Positions 7,521 through 15,861 of a DNA stretch of 45,039 bases are shown piece by piece. The translations under genes and the position numbers were made by a program. The stretch covers positions 1 to 45,039 of the forward strand of contig DATIPQ010000113.1 of the NCBI GenBank assembly GCA_035471785.1, in the 5' to 3' direction. Positions within the stretch are counted from its first letter, which is position 1; each line of letters opens with the position of its first letter. The DNA is from Acidobacteriota bacterium (GTDB lineage: Bacteria > Acidobacteriota > UBA6911 > RPQK01 > DATIPO01). The notes beneath the pieces are model-generated. The model saw nothing but the letters and a program-made list of their open reading frames with translations, was not told the DNA's origin and searched no databases.

Positions 7521-10500
7521 TCAACGGGCGGGCTGCAGACCGTCGGGGCTCAGACCGGCCTCGCCGGCGTCGTCGGAAGGAGCCGCCGCCGCGTCCGCCT
7601 GATAGACCTTGCGGTCTATAAGTTCATAGATGACGGGAATGAAAATCAGCGTAAGCAGCGTGGAAAAGAGCAGGCCGCCCATCACGGTGATGGCCATCGG
7701 CCCTCTCACTTCCGCTCCCTCGCCCCATCCCAGCGCCATGGGAAACAGACCCAGCACGGTCGTCATGGTGGTCATCACGATGGGGCGCAGGCGCACTTGT
7801 CCAGCCTGCAGCAGAGCTTCCCGTTTGTTGAGCCCCTCGGCCCGAAGCTGGTTGGTGTAGTCGATGAGGACGATGGCGTTGTTGACCACGATTCCGGCCA
7901 GTATGATGACGCCCAGAAAGACCATCACCGACAGGTTGATGCCCGTGGCCCACAAGGCCAGCACCACTCCGATCAGGCCCAGCGGCACCGAGAACATGAT
8001 GATGAAGGGGTGCACCAGCGACTCGAACTGGGAAGCCATCACCAGGTAGACCAGGAATATGGCCAGTCCGAGCGCGAAGAGGAGGCTGTTGTAAGAGGCC
8101 TGCAATTCTTCGTTCTGTCCGCCCAGCGCCACCGTGACGTTGGTAGGGAGTTGGCCGCGCACCTGATCGATGCGTTCGGTGATCTCGTTGGAGACGCTGC
8201 TCAGGTCGCGTCCGGTCAGGTTGGCGGCGATGACGGCGGCCCGCTGATTGCGGATGCGGCGGATCTCGGAGGGTCCGCGGCTGATATCGATCTCGGCCAC
8301 CGAACCCAGCCGGATGGGGATCATTCCCGTCTCTCCACGATCAGGCGTGGCCGTCGAGCTCATGCCTCCCGCAACGTTGGCAGGACGCGCCGAGACGTTG
8401 ACCGTCAGATCGCGCAAATCGGCCACTGTTTGGCGGGAGCCCTCCTCGACCTGCACCAGAATGTCGATCTGCTTGTCTTCTTCCCGGTAGCGGGTGGCCA
8501 CGTCCCCTCGGATCTTGTTGCGCAAGATGCTGACCACCTGGCCTTCATCCAGCCCCAGACGGGCCAGCTTCTCGCGGTCGAAGCGGATGTGCACCTCGGG
8601 ATTGCCCAGTTCGGTGCTGGTGGCGATGTCAGACAGTCCCGAGATGTTTTGCATCTCGCCGGCGATCAGGTTGGCCGACCGGCGCAACGAATCCAGATCG
8701 TATCCGTAGACCTCGACCTCGATGGGGGTCTTGAAGCTGAAGAGCGTGGGCCTGCGAAAAGTGTAGGCCACTTCGGCGTAGCCTCCCAGTTCCTGGCGGA
8801 TGCGCTCGATCACCGAACGCTCCACCTGCTTGTCGCGACGGTCTTTGAGGGCCACGTAAAGCTGACCCATGTTCTCTTCCTCGGTCTGCTGGGCGAACTG
8901 ATTCTCGTTGCTGCCGCCCACGCTGGAGTAGACCACCTCCACTTCGGGATACTCGGCGACCTTCTCCTCCAGGCCCTTCAGCACCCGGTCGGTCTGATGC
9001 AAGGGACTCCCCTTGGGCAACTCCACCTGAAAAGAGAACTCGCCCTGGGTCAGGGGAGGAATCAACTCGGCTCCCAGTTGCAGCGAGAGGACGGCGGCCA
9101 CCAGGAGCAAGGCCAGGGTGCAGGTCAAGACCAGTCCCTTGTTGTTGAGCGAAAAGGTGAGCAGCCTCGGGTAGCGCTGAGACAGCCCCTCGAATCCGCG
9201 GTGGAAGAGGTTGAGAAGGGGGTCCAGAAGGCGCCGCAGCAAACGCCCCACAGCCCTGATGACGCGGCGCGCGTCGGCCAGCAGGACTCCGCTGACCGTG
9301 ACGATGAGGAAATACAGCACTCGGCGCAGCCATCCGGGACGCTTGGCCGGCTCTGATCCGGCTTCGGAAGGCCGCGATTCCAGATCCTGGGGGCTCTTGA
9401 GGCGCAAGGCTAGAAACATGGGAATCACCGTCAAGGCCACCAGCAGAGAGGCCAGCAGCGAATAGGTGATGGTCAGGGCCTGATCTCTGAAGAGCTGTCC
9501 GGCGATTCCCTCCACGAACACCAGGGGGAGAAACACCGCCACTGTGGTCAGGGTGGAGGCGATCACCGCCTTGCCCACCTCGCTGGTTCCGCGGTAGACG
9601 GCTTCGGCAAGGCGCATGCCCGACTTGCGGTAGCGGTCGACGGCTTCCAGCACCACGATGGAGTTGTCGACCAGCATCCCCACGCCCAGGGCGACCCCTC
9701 CCAGGGACATGATGTTGAGAGTGATGTCGGTCTGATACATCAAGGCGAAGGTGGCCATGATGGAAATGGGAATGGAGAAGCCGATGGTGATGGTGCTGCG
9801 CAGGTCGCGCAAGAAGAGAAAGAGCACCAGAGTAGCCAGCAGCCCGCCCAGGATGGCCGCCGAAAGAACATTGTCGACGGCGCTTTCGATGAAGTCGGCC
9901 TGGTTGAAGACCACCTCGTAGTCAACGCCCTTGGGGAAGAGTCCGCCTTCTTGGAGGGCTTTGAGCTTGCGTTCCACCGCCCGCGCCACGGTGACGGTAT
10001 TGGCGTCTCCCTCCTTGTAGATGGCCAGTTCCACGCTTTCCTTGCCGTTGAGGCGGGCGATGACGTCGCGCTCCTTGGTACCTCTCCAAACCCGGGCCAC
10101 GTCGCTCAGCAAGACGCGGCGGCCGCTGGTGCTGCGCACGATGATGTTGCGGATCTCCTCCACCGAGCGGAACTGGTTGAGCATGCGCACCAGGTAATTG
10201 GCGTCGCGGTCGTAGAGGCTGCCGGTGGCCTGATTGAGGTTCTCCTGAGCCAGGACGGCGGTGACCTCGGTGATGGGAATTCCCAGTTCGGCCAGCCGGC
10301 CTTCGTCGATCTCGATGCGGATCTGCTCTTCCAGTCCGCCGATCACCTTGACCGCCGCCACTCCCTCGGTGGACTCGAGGTCTTTCTGCAGCTCCTTCTC
10401 GGCGGCGTAGCGCAGACGGCTGAGGCTGAGGTCGCCGTAAAGGCGGACGCGCTGAATGGGATCGAAAGAGGGGTCGAAGCGGAGGATAACGGATTTCTCG

Positions 10501-10862
10501 GCGTCTCGGGGCAACGTTACGAAGTCGAGCTTCTCGCGTACGTCCAGGGCCGCCAGGTCCATGCGCGTATCCCACGTGAACTCGAGGATGACTTCGGACT
10601 GTCCCGAACGCGAGGTGGAGCTGATTCGGGTCAGCCCCGGCACAACGCCTACCGCCTCTTCGACGGGCCGGGTGATCAGCGATTCCACCTCTTCCGGAGC
10701 AGCATCAGGATAATCGGTCTGGATGGTCAGGGAAGGGTAGGAAATGTCGGGCAACAGGTTCAGCGCCAACCGGTCCAGGGAAACCATCCCGAAAAGGATC
10801 ACCGCCACCACGAACATAGAAACGGTGACCGGGCGCTTTATGGAATTCTGGATTGCTTTCAT
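7521..10862 (-). CDS. RND efflux permease (first of a tandem pair)
   Basis: This is a 1,113-residue AcrB-type RND permease. TM1 lies at ~8-30, the porter domain includes YPDAAPEEVESLITRPVEEA (~51-70), and the TM4 relay motif is GMLVDNSIVVLE (D399). A long charged, arginine-rich cytoplasmic loop after TM6 (about 485-560) makes it larger than the usual ~1,040 residues. The second half has the matching motif ILAGIVVNNAIVLIDYTNQL. The ATG at 10,862 opens the conserved MKAIQNSIKRPVTVSM. It lies 91 bp downstream of the membrane-fusion protein and upstream of a second permease. No TolC-like outer-membrane channel is encoded nearby, so one must be supplied from elsewhere. Family assignment is secure; exported compound unknown. 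Confidence 0.93.
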   Translation of the reverse strand: MKAIQNSIKRPVTVSMFVVAVILFGMVSLDRLALNLLPDISYPSLTIQTDYPDAAPEEVESLITRPVEEAVGVVPGLTRISSTSRSGQSEVILEFTWDTRMDLAALDVREKLDFVTLPRDAEKSVILRFDPSFDPIQRVRLYGDLSLSRLRYAAEKELQKDLESTEGVAAVKVIGGLEEQIRIEIDEGRLAELGIPITEVTAVLAQENLNQATGSLYDRDANYLVRMLNQFRSVEEIRNIIVRSTSGRRVLLSDVARVWRGTKERDVIARLNGKESVELAIYKEGDANTVTVARAVERKLKALQEGGLFPKGVDYEVVFNQADFIESAVDNVLSAAILGGLLATLVLFLFLRDLRSTITIGFSIPISIMATFALMYQTDITLNIMSLGGVALGVGMLVDNSIVVLEAVDRYRKSGMRLAEAVYRGTSEVGKAVIASTLTTVAVFLPLVFVEGIAGQLFRDQALTITYSLLASLLVALTVIPMFLALRLKSPQDLESRPSEAGSEPAKRPGWLRRVLYFLIVTVSGVLLADARRVIRAVGRLLRRLLDPLLNLFHRGFEGLSQRYPRLLTFSLNNKGLVLTCTLALLLVAAVLSLQLGAELIPPLTQGEFSFQVELPKGSPLHQTDRVLKGLEEKVAEYPEVEVVYSSVGGSNENQFAQQTEEENMGQLYVALKDRRDKQVERSVIERIRQELGGYAEVAYTFRRPTLFSFKTPIEVEVYGYDLDSLRRSANLIAGEMQNISGLSDIATSTELGNPEVHIRFDREKLARLGLDEGQVVSILRNKIRGDVATRYREEDKQIDILVQVEEGSRQTVADLRDLTVNVSARPANVAGGMSSTATPDRGETGMIPIRLGSVAEIDISRGPSEIRRIRNQRAAVIAANLTGRDLSSVSNEITERIDQVRGQLPTNVTVALGGQNEELQASYNSLLFALGLAIFLVYLVMASQFESLVHPFIIMFSVPLGLIGVVLALWATGINLSVMVFLGVIILAGIVVNNAIVLIDYTNQLRAEGLNKREALLQAGQVRLRPIVMTTMTTVLGLFPMALGWGEGAEVRGPMAITVMGGLLFSTLLTLIFIPVIYELIDRKVYQADAAAAPSDDAGEAGLSPDGLQPAR

Positions 10863-10953
10863 GTTCTCGGCTCGAACAGAAGGGGGCGGAAAGCGCCTGA
10901 GGACGCCTGATCCGCACGATTGATGCTTTTAAGGGGAGAGAAAGGCGGCGAAG

Positions 10954-12168
10954 TCAGCCCTCGATCACCTTGACCTTGGAGCCTTCCTTAAGGGCGCCCT
11001 GGCCAGCCGTAACCACCTTCTGTCCCTCGCTCACGCCGCTCACGATCTGCACCCAGCCATTTGAGCTGTAACCGGTTTCGACGTTTTGACGGCGTGCCAG
11101 GTCGCCTTCCACCAGGAAGATGTACTCTTGCCCGTCCTCTTCCAAAACGGCGCGTTTGGGAATCAGCAGAGCCTGCTGGCGGGTGTCGGTCTTGATGTCG
11201 ATGCGGACGAAGGCTCCGGGCTTGAAGAGATCAGAAGCGGCCGGCACCTCCACAGTCACCTTGACCGTGCCAGTGGACTGGTCGACGATGGGCGCGATGC
11301 GGTTGACGCGCCCCTGCACCTTGACCTCCTCGCGGGCGCCCAGCACCACGCTAGCGGGCTGGCTGGGCTCGACCTGCATGGCCTCCCGCTCCGACAAGAA
11401 GACGTCGGCGTAGAGCGGCGTCAGGTCAGCCAGCCTGAAGAGCGGCTGCAAGGCGCTCTTCGTCTGTCCGGGCTCGACCATGCGCTCGATGACCCGTCCG
11501 CTGAAAGGGGCCCTGACTTCGGTGCGCTCGATCTCGAGCTTGGCTTGATTGATCTCGGATTGCAGCTCCGCCACCCGACTCTCGAATTCCCTGATGTCGG
11601 TGGTCGAGATGCGGATATCATGCTCCAGCTCTTCGATTCTGTATTGCAACTGAGCGACCTCGCGCTCGCTCACCAGTTGCTCGTCGTAGAGGGCCTTGTA
11701 GCGCTCGTACTCTTCCTGAGAATTCTCGATCTGAGTCTTGGCCTTGGCCTCGCGGATGGCCGCTTTTTCCATCTGAAGGCGGGCCTGGGCCAATTGCTTC
11801 TGGGCCGTCTCAAGCCGGATTTGATGCTGGGTGTCGTCGAGCTTGACCAGCAGGTCGCCCTCGCGCACATAAGCGCCTTCCTGCACCAATACTCTCTTCA
11901 CCAACCCGTCACCGCGGTTGACGACTTCCACCTCGCGCAAAGGCCTCAGGTTGGCGGTGGCGCTGAGAAAGGAAGAAATAGCATCGGTCTTCACCGTAGC
12001 CAGTTGCACGGGAGTGACTTGTTCAGCCTTGGCTTTCTCGGCCTCGGCTTGCTGCTGGTCGGCCGCCGAGGCATCGACTTCTGCCAAAAAGTACATTGCG
12101 CCCGCGCCCAAGGCGACGACGGCCACTACCAGCAGCAGAAGTCCATAAACTTTTTTCCGGGTGCTCAT
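10954..12168 (-). CDS. RND periplasmic adaptor (membrane-fusion protein)
   Basis: This is a 404-residue HlyD/AcrA-type adaptor that bridges the inner-membrane RND permeases to an outer-membrane channel. It has an N-terminal anchor (KVYGLLLLVVAVVALGAGAM), a lipoyl half (GDGLVKRVLVQEGAYVREGD) and a long coiled-coil hairpin rich in E, Q, K and R at about 105-205. The second lipoyl half is VRAPFSGRVIERMVEPGQ, followed by a beta-barrel and membrane-proximal domain (GQEYIFLVEGDLARRQNVET). The ATG at 12,168 has GGAG eight bases upstream, which decides against earlier in-frame starts. It leads the operon with two permeases. A 17-bp perfect-armed palindrome lies 34 bp upstream and may bind a repressor encoded elsewhere. 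Confidence 0.92.
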   Translation of the reverse strand: MSTRKKVYGLLLLVVAVVALGAGAMYFLAEVDASAADQQQAEAEKAKAEQVTPVQLATVKTDAISSFLSATANLRPLREVEVVNRGDGLVKRVLVQEGAYVREGDLLVKLDDTQHQIRLETAQKQLAQARLQMEKAAIREAKAKTQIENSQEEYERYKALYDEQLVSEREVAQLQYRIEELEHDIRISTTDIREFESRVAELQSEINQAKLEIERTEVRAPFSGRVIERMVEPGQTKSALQPLFRLADLTPLYADVFLSEREAMQVEPSQPASVVLGAREEVKVQGRVNRIAPIVDQSTGTVKVTVEVPAASDLFKPGAFVRIDIKTDTRQQALLIPKRAVLEEDGQEYIFLVEGDLARRQNVETGYSSNGWVQIVSGVSEGQKVVTAGQGALKEGSKVKVIEG

Positions 12169-12201
12169 AAGTATTCTCCAGCCCTTTAGATCTATCCGAA
12201 A

Positions 12202-12218
12202 CAACGGAAGTTCCGTTG
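12202..12218. promoter_or_regulatory. Palindromic operator candidate upstream of the RND operon
   Basis: CAACGGAA-G-TTCCGTTG has perfect 8-bp arms around one base. It lies 34 bp upstream of the adaptor start codon, in the only long gap of this block. Such symmetry fits a dimeric TetR-type repressor of efflux genes; no regulator gene is adjacent. Confidence 0.5.
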
Positions 12219-12401
12219 CTCTGCTCTCCACTCTTTAAAACGGAAGCCGCAGGGGAAAGATTAACGGTTCGTACAAGTTTTTATGCTCCCGCCTCTTCAA
12301 GAGACGCGCTCGTCCCGCACCCCGCTTCGAAAACCGCTCCCACATCCAATGCTTACGACATGGGTCGGGCAAATGTTCAAATGAAGCGCCGGACGGGAGC
12401 T

Positions 12402-14837
12402 TTACTTAAGGGCTTGAAGGGGATTCACCCGCATGGCTCTCAGGGCCGGAAAGGCGCAGGCCAAGGCTGCGGTGAGGGTCAGGATGAGGCTGACCGCGGC
12501 AAAGGTGGGGAAGTCGAAAGAGTCCACCCCGAAGAGGAATCCCGAGAGGAGGCTGCCCGCGCCCAGCGAAGCCAGCGCCCCCAGCGCCAGTCCGGCCAAG
12601 GCCAACAGCAGTCCCTGCCCCAGCACCAACCGAATCAAGTCGCCGCGGTCCGCGCCCAGGGCCAGGCGGATGCCGAATTCCTTGCGGCGGCGGCTGACCC
12701 AGAAGGCCATCACGCCGTAGAGTCCCATGGCGGAAAGGCTCAGGGCCAGAGCGGCGAAGAGCCCCAGCAGCCAGGCACCTGCTCGGGCCGGGAAGAGGGC
12801 TACGGCCACCTGTTCCTCCATCACCCGCACTTGAAAAACAGGCAGGTTGGGGTCGATCCGGCGCACCTGGTCGCGCAGGCGGGGAGCCAGGTCGGCCCCC
12901 GATCCGGCTCGGGCCCGCAGCACGGCGGTCATGTCGTTCTGCATGAACTGGCTTTGGGCCAAGTACATAAGGGGCTTGGGGGCTTCGCCCAGACTCGACA
13001 GCTTGACGTTGCGGGCCACGCCGATGATGCGGCGCTCGGCGCCCACCGTGTTGACCACGGCCCCGATGGGATCGCGTCCCCCCAGGTAGCGCTCGGCGAA
13101 GGCTTCGTCGATGATGATGACGGGTGTGGAGTCGGCTTGATCACGGGAATCGAAATCGCGCCCCTGCACCAGTGCGATGTCCAGAGTCTCGAAGTAGCCC
13201 GGTGTGACGACGTTGTAGTCGATGGACATGCTTTCGTCCGGCGAAGGCTCATAACCGGGCACGGAAACGCCCCATTGCTGTCCTCCGAAGCCCGAGAAAG
13301 AAGGACGGTTGACCAGCGCCGCCTGAGCGACCTCGGGCAAGGCGCGAAGACGGGGCAGGAGGGTGGAGTAGAAATTGCGCGTCTCGTCTTGACTGTAGCC
13401 GTTCATGCTGGGATCGAGCGAACCCAGCAGGATGCCTTGCGTGCGGAATCCCGGCGACATTTGCTCGGCATGGCTCAAGGAGCGTAAAAAGAGCCCGGCC
13501 GAAACCATCAGCACCAGAGACAAGGCCACCTGGCCGGCCACCAGCACCTTGCCCAGGCTCCAGCGCCGTCCGCGGGCCCCAAGTTCCTCGCCCTTGAGGG
13601 CGGGCACCATGTCGGGACGGGAGGCCTGCAGGGCCGGGAAGAGTCCGAAGACGAATCCGGTCACAGCGGCCGCGGCCACGGTGAAGGCCACCACCCTCCA
13701 GTCGAGGGGAAACTGGAAGGACACGGGAATCTGCAAGGGCGGCTGCACCGAAGAGAGCAACCGTCCCGAGATCCAGGCCAAGCCGATGCCCGCTGCTCCG
13801 CCGCCCACGGCCAACAGCATGCTCTCGGTGAGCAATTGGCGGACCAGCCGCATGCGTCCCGCACCCATGGCCAGACGCACGCTGATCTCGCGGCGGCGGG
13901 CAGCGGCCCGGGCCATGAGCAGATTGGCCACGTTGGCGCAGGCGATCAGCAGCACCACTGCCACCACTCCCAGCAAGAGGGCCGAGAAGGCCTTGGCGGC
14001 TCCGCGAAACTGAGGAGGCAGGTTGGCTTCGCTCTGAGGGAGCAGCAGGGGGGTGGCGTTTTGGTTTGAGTTGGGATACTCCTGAGCCAGCCGCTGTCCT
14101 ACTACGGCGGCGGCCGCCTGGGCTTGGGAAAAGCTGATCCCGTCCTGGAGACGGGCGGTGACCTGCAAGAAGCGCGATCCGCGCGCCTCCAAGCCGCTGC
14201 CTCCGGGCATAGCCTGCTCGATCATCATCAGCGGAATGTAGAAATCGGGGTCGAGGCCCAGGAACAGCCCTTTGAAACCCTTGGGCGCTATCCCCACAAC
14301 CGTGTAGGGCGAGCCGTTGATGATGAGGCTTTGCCCCAGCACCGACTCATCGCCGGCGAACCTCTGCATCCAGATGCTGTAGCCCATCACCGCCACCGGA
14401 TGGGTGCCGGGGGTGACGGTCTCCTCAGGCAGGTAAAAGCGTCCTTTGTGAGGACGCACTCCCAAGACCTGAAAGTAATTGCCCGAGACCAGCTCGCCCA
14501 CACGCAACTCGGGCTCACCTTGCAGCGTTACGCTGAGAGGAAGCGTGCGATGAGCCGCCACGCCCTTGAAGATCTCGCTTTCGGCATTGTAGTCGCGGTA
14601 GTCGGGATAGGAATAGGAAGCGTAGGGGAAGTCCTTGGAGAGGCTGGTGTACATCTTCACCAGGCGGTGCGGCTCTTCAACCGGCAGGGGCCTGAAAAAG
14701 AAGGTGTTGATGAGGCTGAAGATGGCGCTGTTGGCGCCGATGCCCAAAGCCAAACACAACACGGCGACGGCTGTGAATCCGGGACGCTTGGCCAGCACCC
14801 TAAAAGCGAAACGAACGTCTTGCAGCAACTTTTCCAT
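12402..14837 (-). CDS. ADOP-type FtsX/MacB family ABC permease
   Basis: This 811-residue permease carries two FtsX repeats. The first begins at the N-terminus (DVRFAFRVLAKRPGFTAVAV, then LALGIGANSAIFSLIN), followed by a MacB-type periplasmic domain up to ~260 and helices at ~270-420. The second periplasmic domain and last helices (LFAALALSLSAMGLYGVMAF near 700) end with FPALRAMRVNPLQALK. Length and duplicated layout match the ADOP family described from Acidobacteria (TIGR03434). The ATG at 14,837 has GGGGAG just upstream; two earlier in-frame starts lack this. It follows an ABC ATPase gene by 70 bp, so unlike a typical orphan ADOP protein it probably has a dedicated partner. A mechanotransmission or export role is inferred from the family. 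Confidence 0.9.
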   Translation of the reverse strand: MEKLLQDVRFAFRVLAKRPGFTAVAVLCLALGIGANSAIFSLINTFFFRPLPVEEPHRLVKMYTSLSKDFPYASYSYPDYRDYNAESEIFKGVAAHRTLPLSVTLQGEPELRVGELVSGNYFQVLGVRPHKGRFYLPEETVTPGTHPVAVMGYSIWMQRFAGDESVLGQSLIINGSPYTVVGIAPKGFKGLFLGLDPDFYIPLMMIEQAMPGGSGLEARGSRFLQVTARLQDGISFSQAQAAAAVVGQRLAQEYPNSNQNATPLLLPQSEANLPPQFRGAAKAFSALLLGVVAVVLLIACANVANLLMARAAARRREISVRLAMGAGRMRLVRQLLTESMLLAVGGGAAGIGLAWISGRLLSSVQPPLQIPVSFQFPLDWRVVAFTVAAAAVTGFVFGLFPALQASRPDMVPALKGEELGARGRRWSLGKVLVAGQVALSLVLMVSAGLFLRSLSHAEQMSPGFRTQGILLGSLDPSMNGYSQDETRNFYSTLLPRLRALPEVAQAALVNRPSFSGFGGQQWGVSVPGYEPSPDESMSIDYNVVTPGYFETLDIALVQGRDFDSRDQADSTPVIIIDEAFAERYLGGRDPIGAVVNTVGAERRIIGVARNVKLSSLGEAPKPLMYLAQSQFMQNDMTAVLRARAGSGADLAPRLRDQVRRIDPNLPVFQVRVMEEQVAVALFPARAGAWLLGLFAALALSLSAMGLYGVMAFWVSRRRKEFGIRLALGADRGDLIRLVLGQGLLLALAGLALGALASLGAGSLLSGFLFGVDSFDFPTFAAVSLILTLTAALACAFPALRAMRVNPLQALK

Positions 14838-14907
14838 CTCTCCCCTTCTCTTTCTCCGAACGGCCTCCCACCCGCCGGCCGACAACCTGCTTCTTGAAAG
14901 GCGGCCG

Positions 14908-15603
14908 CTAAGCGACCTGCTCGGCCTCTTCGGCCACTTTGCCGTCGAAGAGGTGAATGTTCCGCTGTGCGTAGTCGGCGTAACGGGGATCGTGGGTCAC
15001 CATGCAGATGGTGGCGCCCTCTTCGTGCAGCTCGCCCAGCAGTTCCATCACGGCGGCGCCGTTTCTGGAATCGAGGTTTCCAGTGGGCTCGTCAGCCAGC
15101 AGGATGGAGGGCCGTCCCACGAGAGCGCGAGCCACGGCCACGCGCTGCTGCTGTCCGCCCGAGAGCTGGGAGGGATAGTGCTTTTGGCGATGAGCCATTC
15201 CCACCCGCTGCAGAGCCGTCTCCACCGCGACCTTGCGCTCTGATGAAGGCATGCGCCTGTAGGTCAGGGGGAGTTCGACGTTTTCATAAACCGTCAGGTC
15301 CCCGATCAGGTTGAAGTTCTGAAAAATAAACCCGACTTCGCGGTTGCGGATGCGGGCCCGGTCGGAGAGGCTCAGGTCTTGAACTTCGGTCTGGTTGAGC
15401 CAGTACTCTCCTTCGGTGGGCGAATCCAGAAGTCCCAGAATGGACAGCAAGGTGGACTTCCCACATCCCGAAGGGCCGGTCACGGCCACGAACTCGCCTT
15501 GCTTGATTTCAAGGTGGATGCCCGAGAGGGCGTGGGTTTCAACTTCGTCGGTGTAAAACACCTTGGTGACGCTGCTCAGAAACAATAGGGGTCGCTCGCT
15601 CAT
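14908..15603 (-). CDS. ABC transporter ATP-binding protein (LolD/MacB type)
   Basis: The 231-residue ATPase has every expected motif: Walker A GPSGCGKST (43-51), Q-loop FQNFNL (94-99), signature LSGGQQQR (147-154) and Walker B ILLADEPTGNLD (167-178), with the H-loop in MVTHDPRYA. The NLD variant after Walker B is typical of the MacB/LolD/FtsE group that partners FtsX-fold permeases, and such a permease follows 70 bp downstream. The start at 15,603 is supported by GAGGAGGAG 9-17 bases upstream. It energises the downstream ADOP permease by ATP hydrolysis at the cytoplasmic face, by inference from context. This is the first gene of the minus-strand export block; 258 bp separate it from a divergent protease gene. 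Confidence 0.93.
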   Translation of the reverse strand: MSERPLLFLSSVTKVFYTDEVETHALSGIHLEIKQGEFVAVTGPSGCGKSTLLSILGLLDSPTEGEYWLNQTEVQDLSLSDRARIRNREVGFIFQNFNLIGDLTVYENVELPLTYRRMPSSERKVAVETALQRVGMAHRQKHYPSQLSGGQQQRVAVARALVGRPSILLADEPTGNLDSRNGAAVMELLGELHEEGATICMVTHDPRYADYAQRNIHLFDGKVAEEAEQVA

Positions 15604-15825
15604 AATGGATTTCTCCTCCTCATAGACAGGGTTCCGGAGACGTTAGACGGCTCATGAGGGCAAACGGTTGGTGGGGGCCATCGGCTTTCTGCAACCGCCC
15701 TCGCCCCTACTTCGCCGCCGCGCCGGTCTCTGTCAGCAAGCATTACGTGAGGCTGCAAAGAAAAGTTCACTGCTCCCGGAAAGCGAATCGGCAGCGCTGC
15801 ATTTTCGTCGGCAGGACTCAGCGTC

Positions 15826-15831
15826 TATACT
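15826..15831 (+). promoter_or_regulatory. Putative -10 box for the metalloprotease gene
   Basis: TATACT lies 30 bp upstream of the ATG at 15,862 and matches the sigma70 -10 consensus at five of six bases. The -35 region (TTTTCG) is poor, so the promoter is only suggestive. Confidence 0.3.
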
Positions 15832-15861
15832 CAACCTCCGAAAGACAGGAGGAAAGAAACG

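Noticed and set aside
6058-9356. Long plus-strand frames (6,058-7,602 and 7,797-9,356) opposite the RND permeases
   Set aside because: Rich in H, D, G and Q with no recognisable motif; the minus strand encodes complete RND proteins over the same bases.
12216-13487. 423-codon plus-strand frame opposite the ADOP permease
   Set aside because: Low-complexity translation and no family features; the ADOP gene on the other strand is clear.
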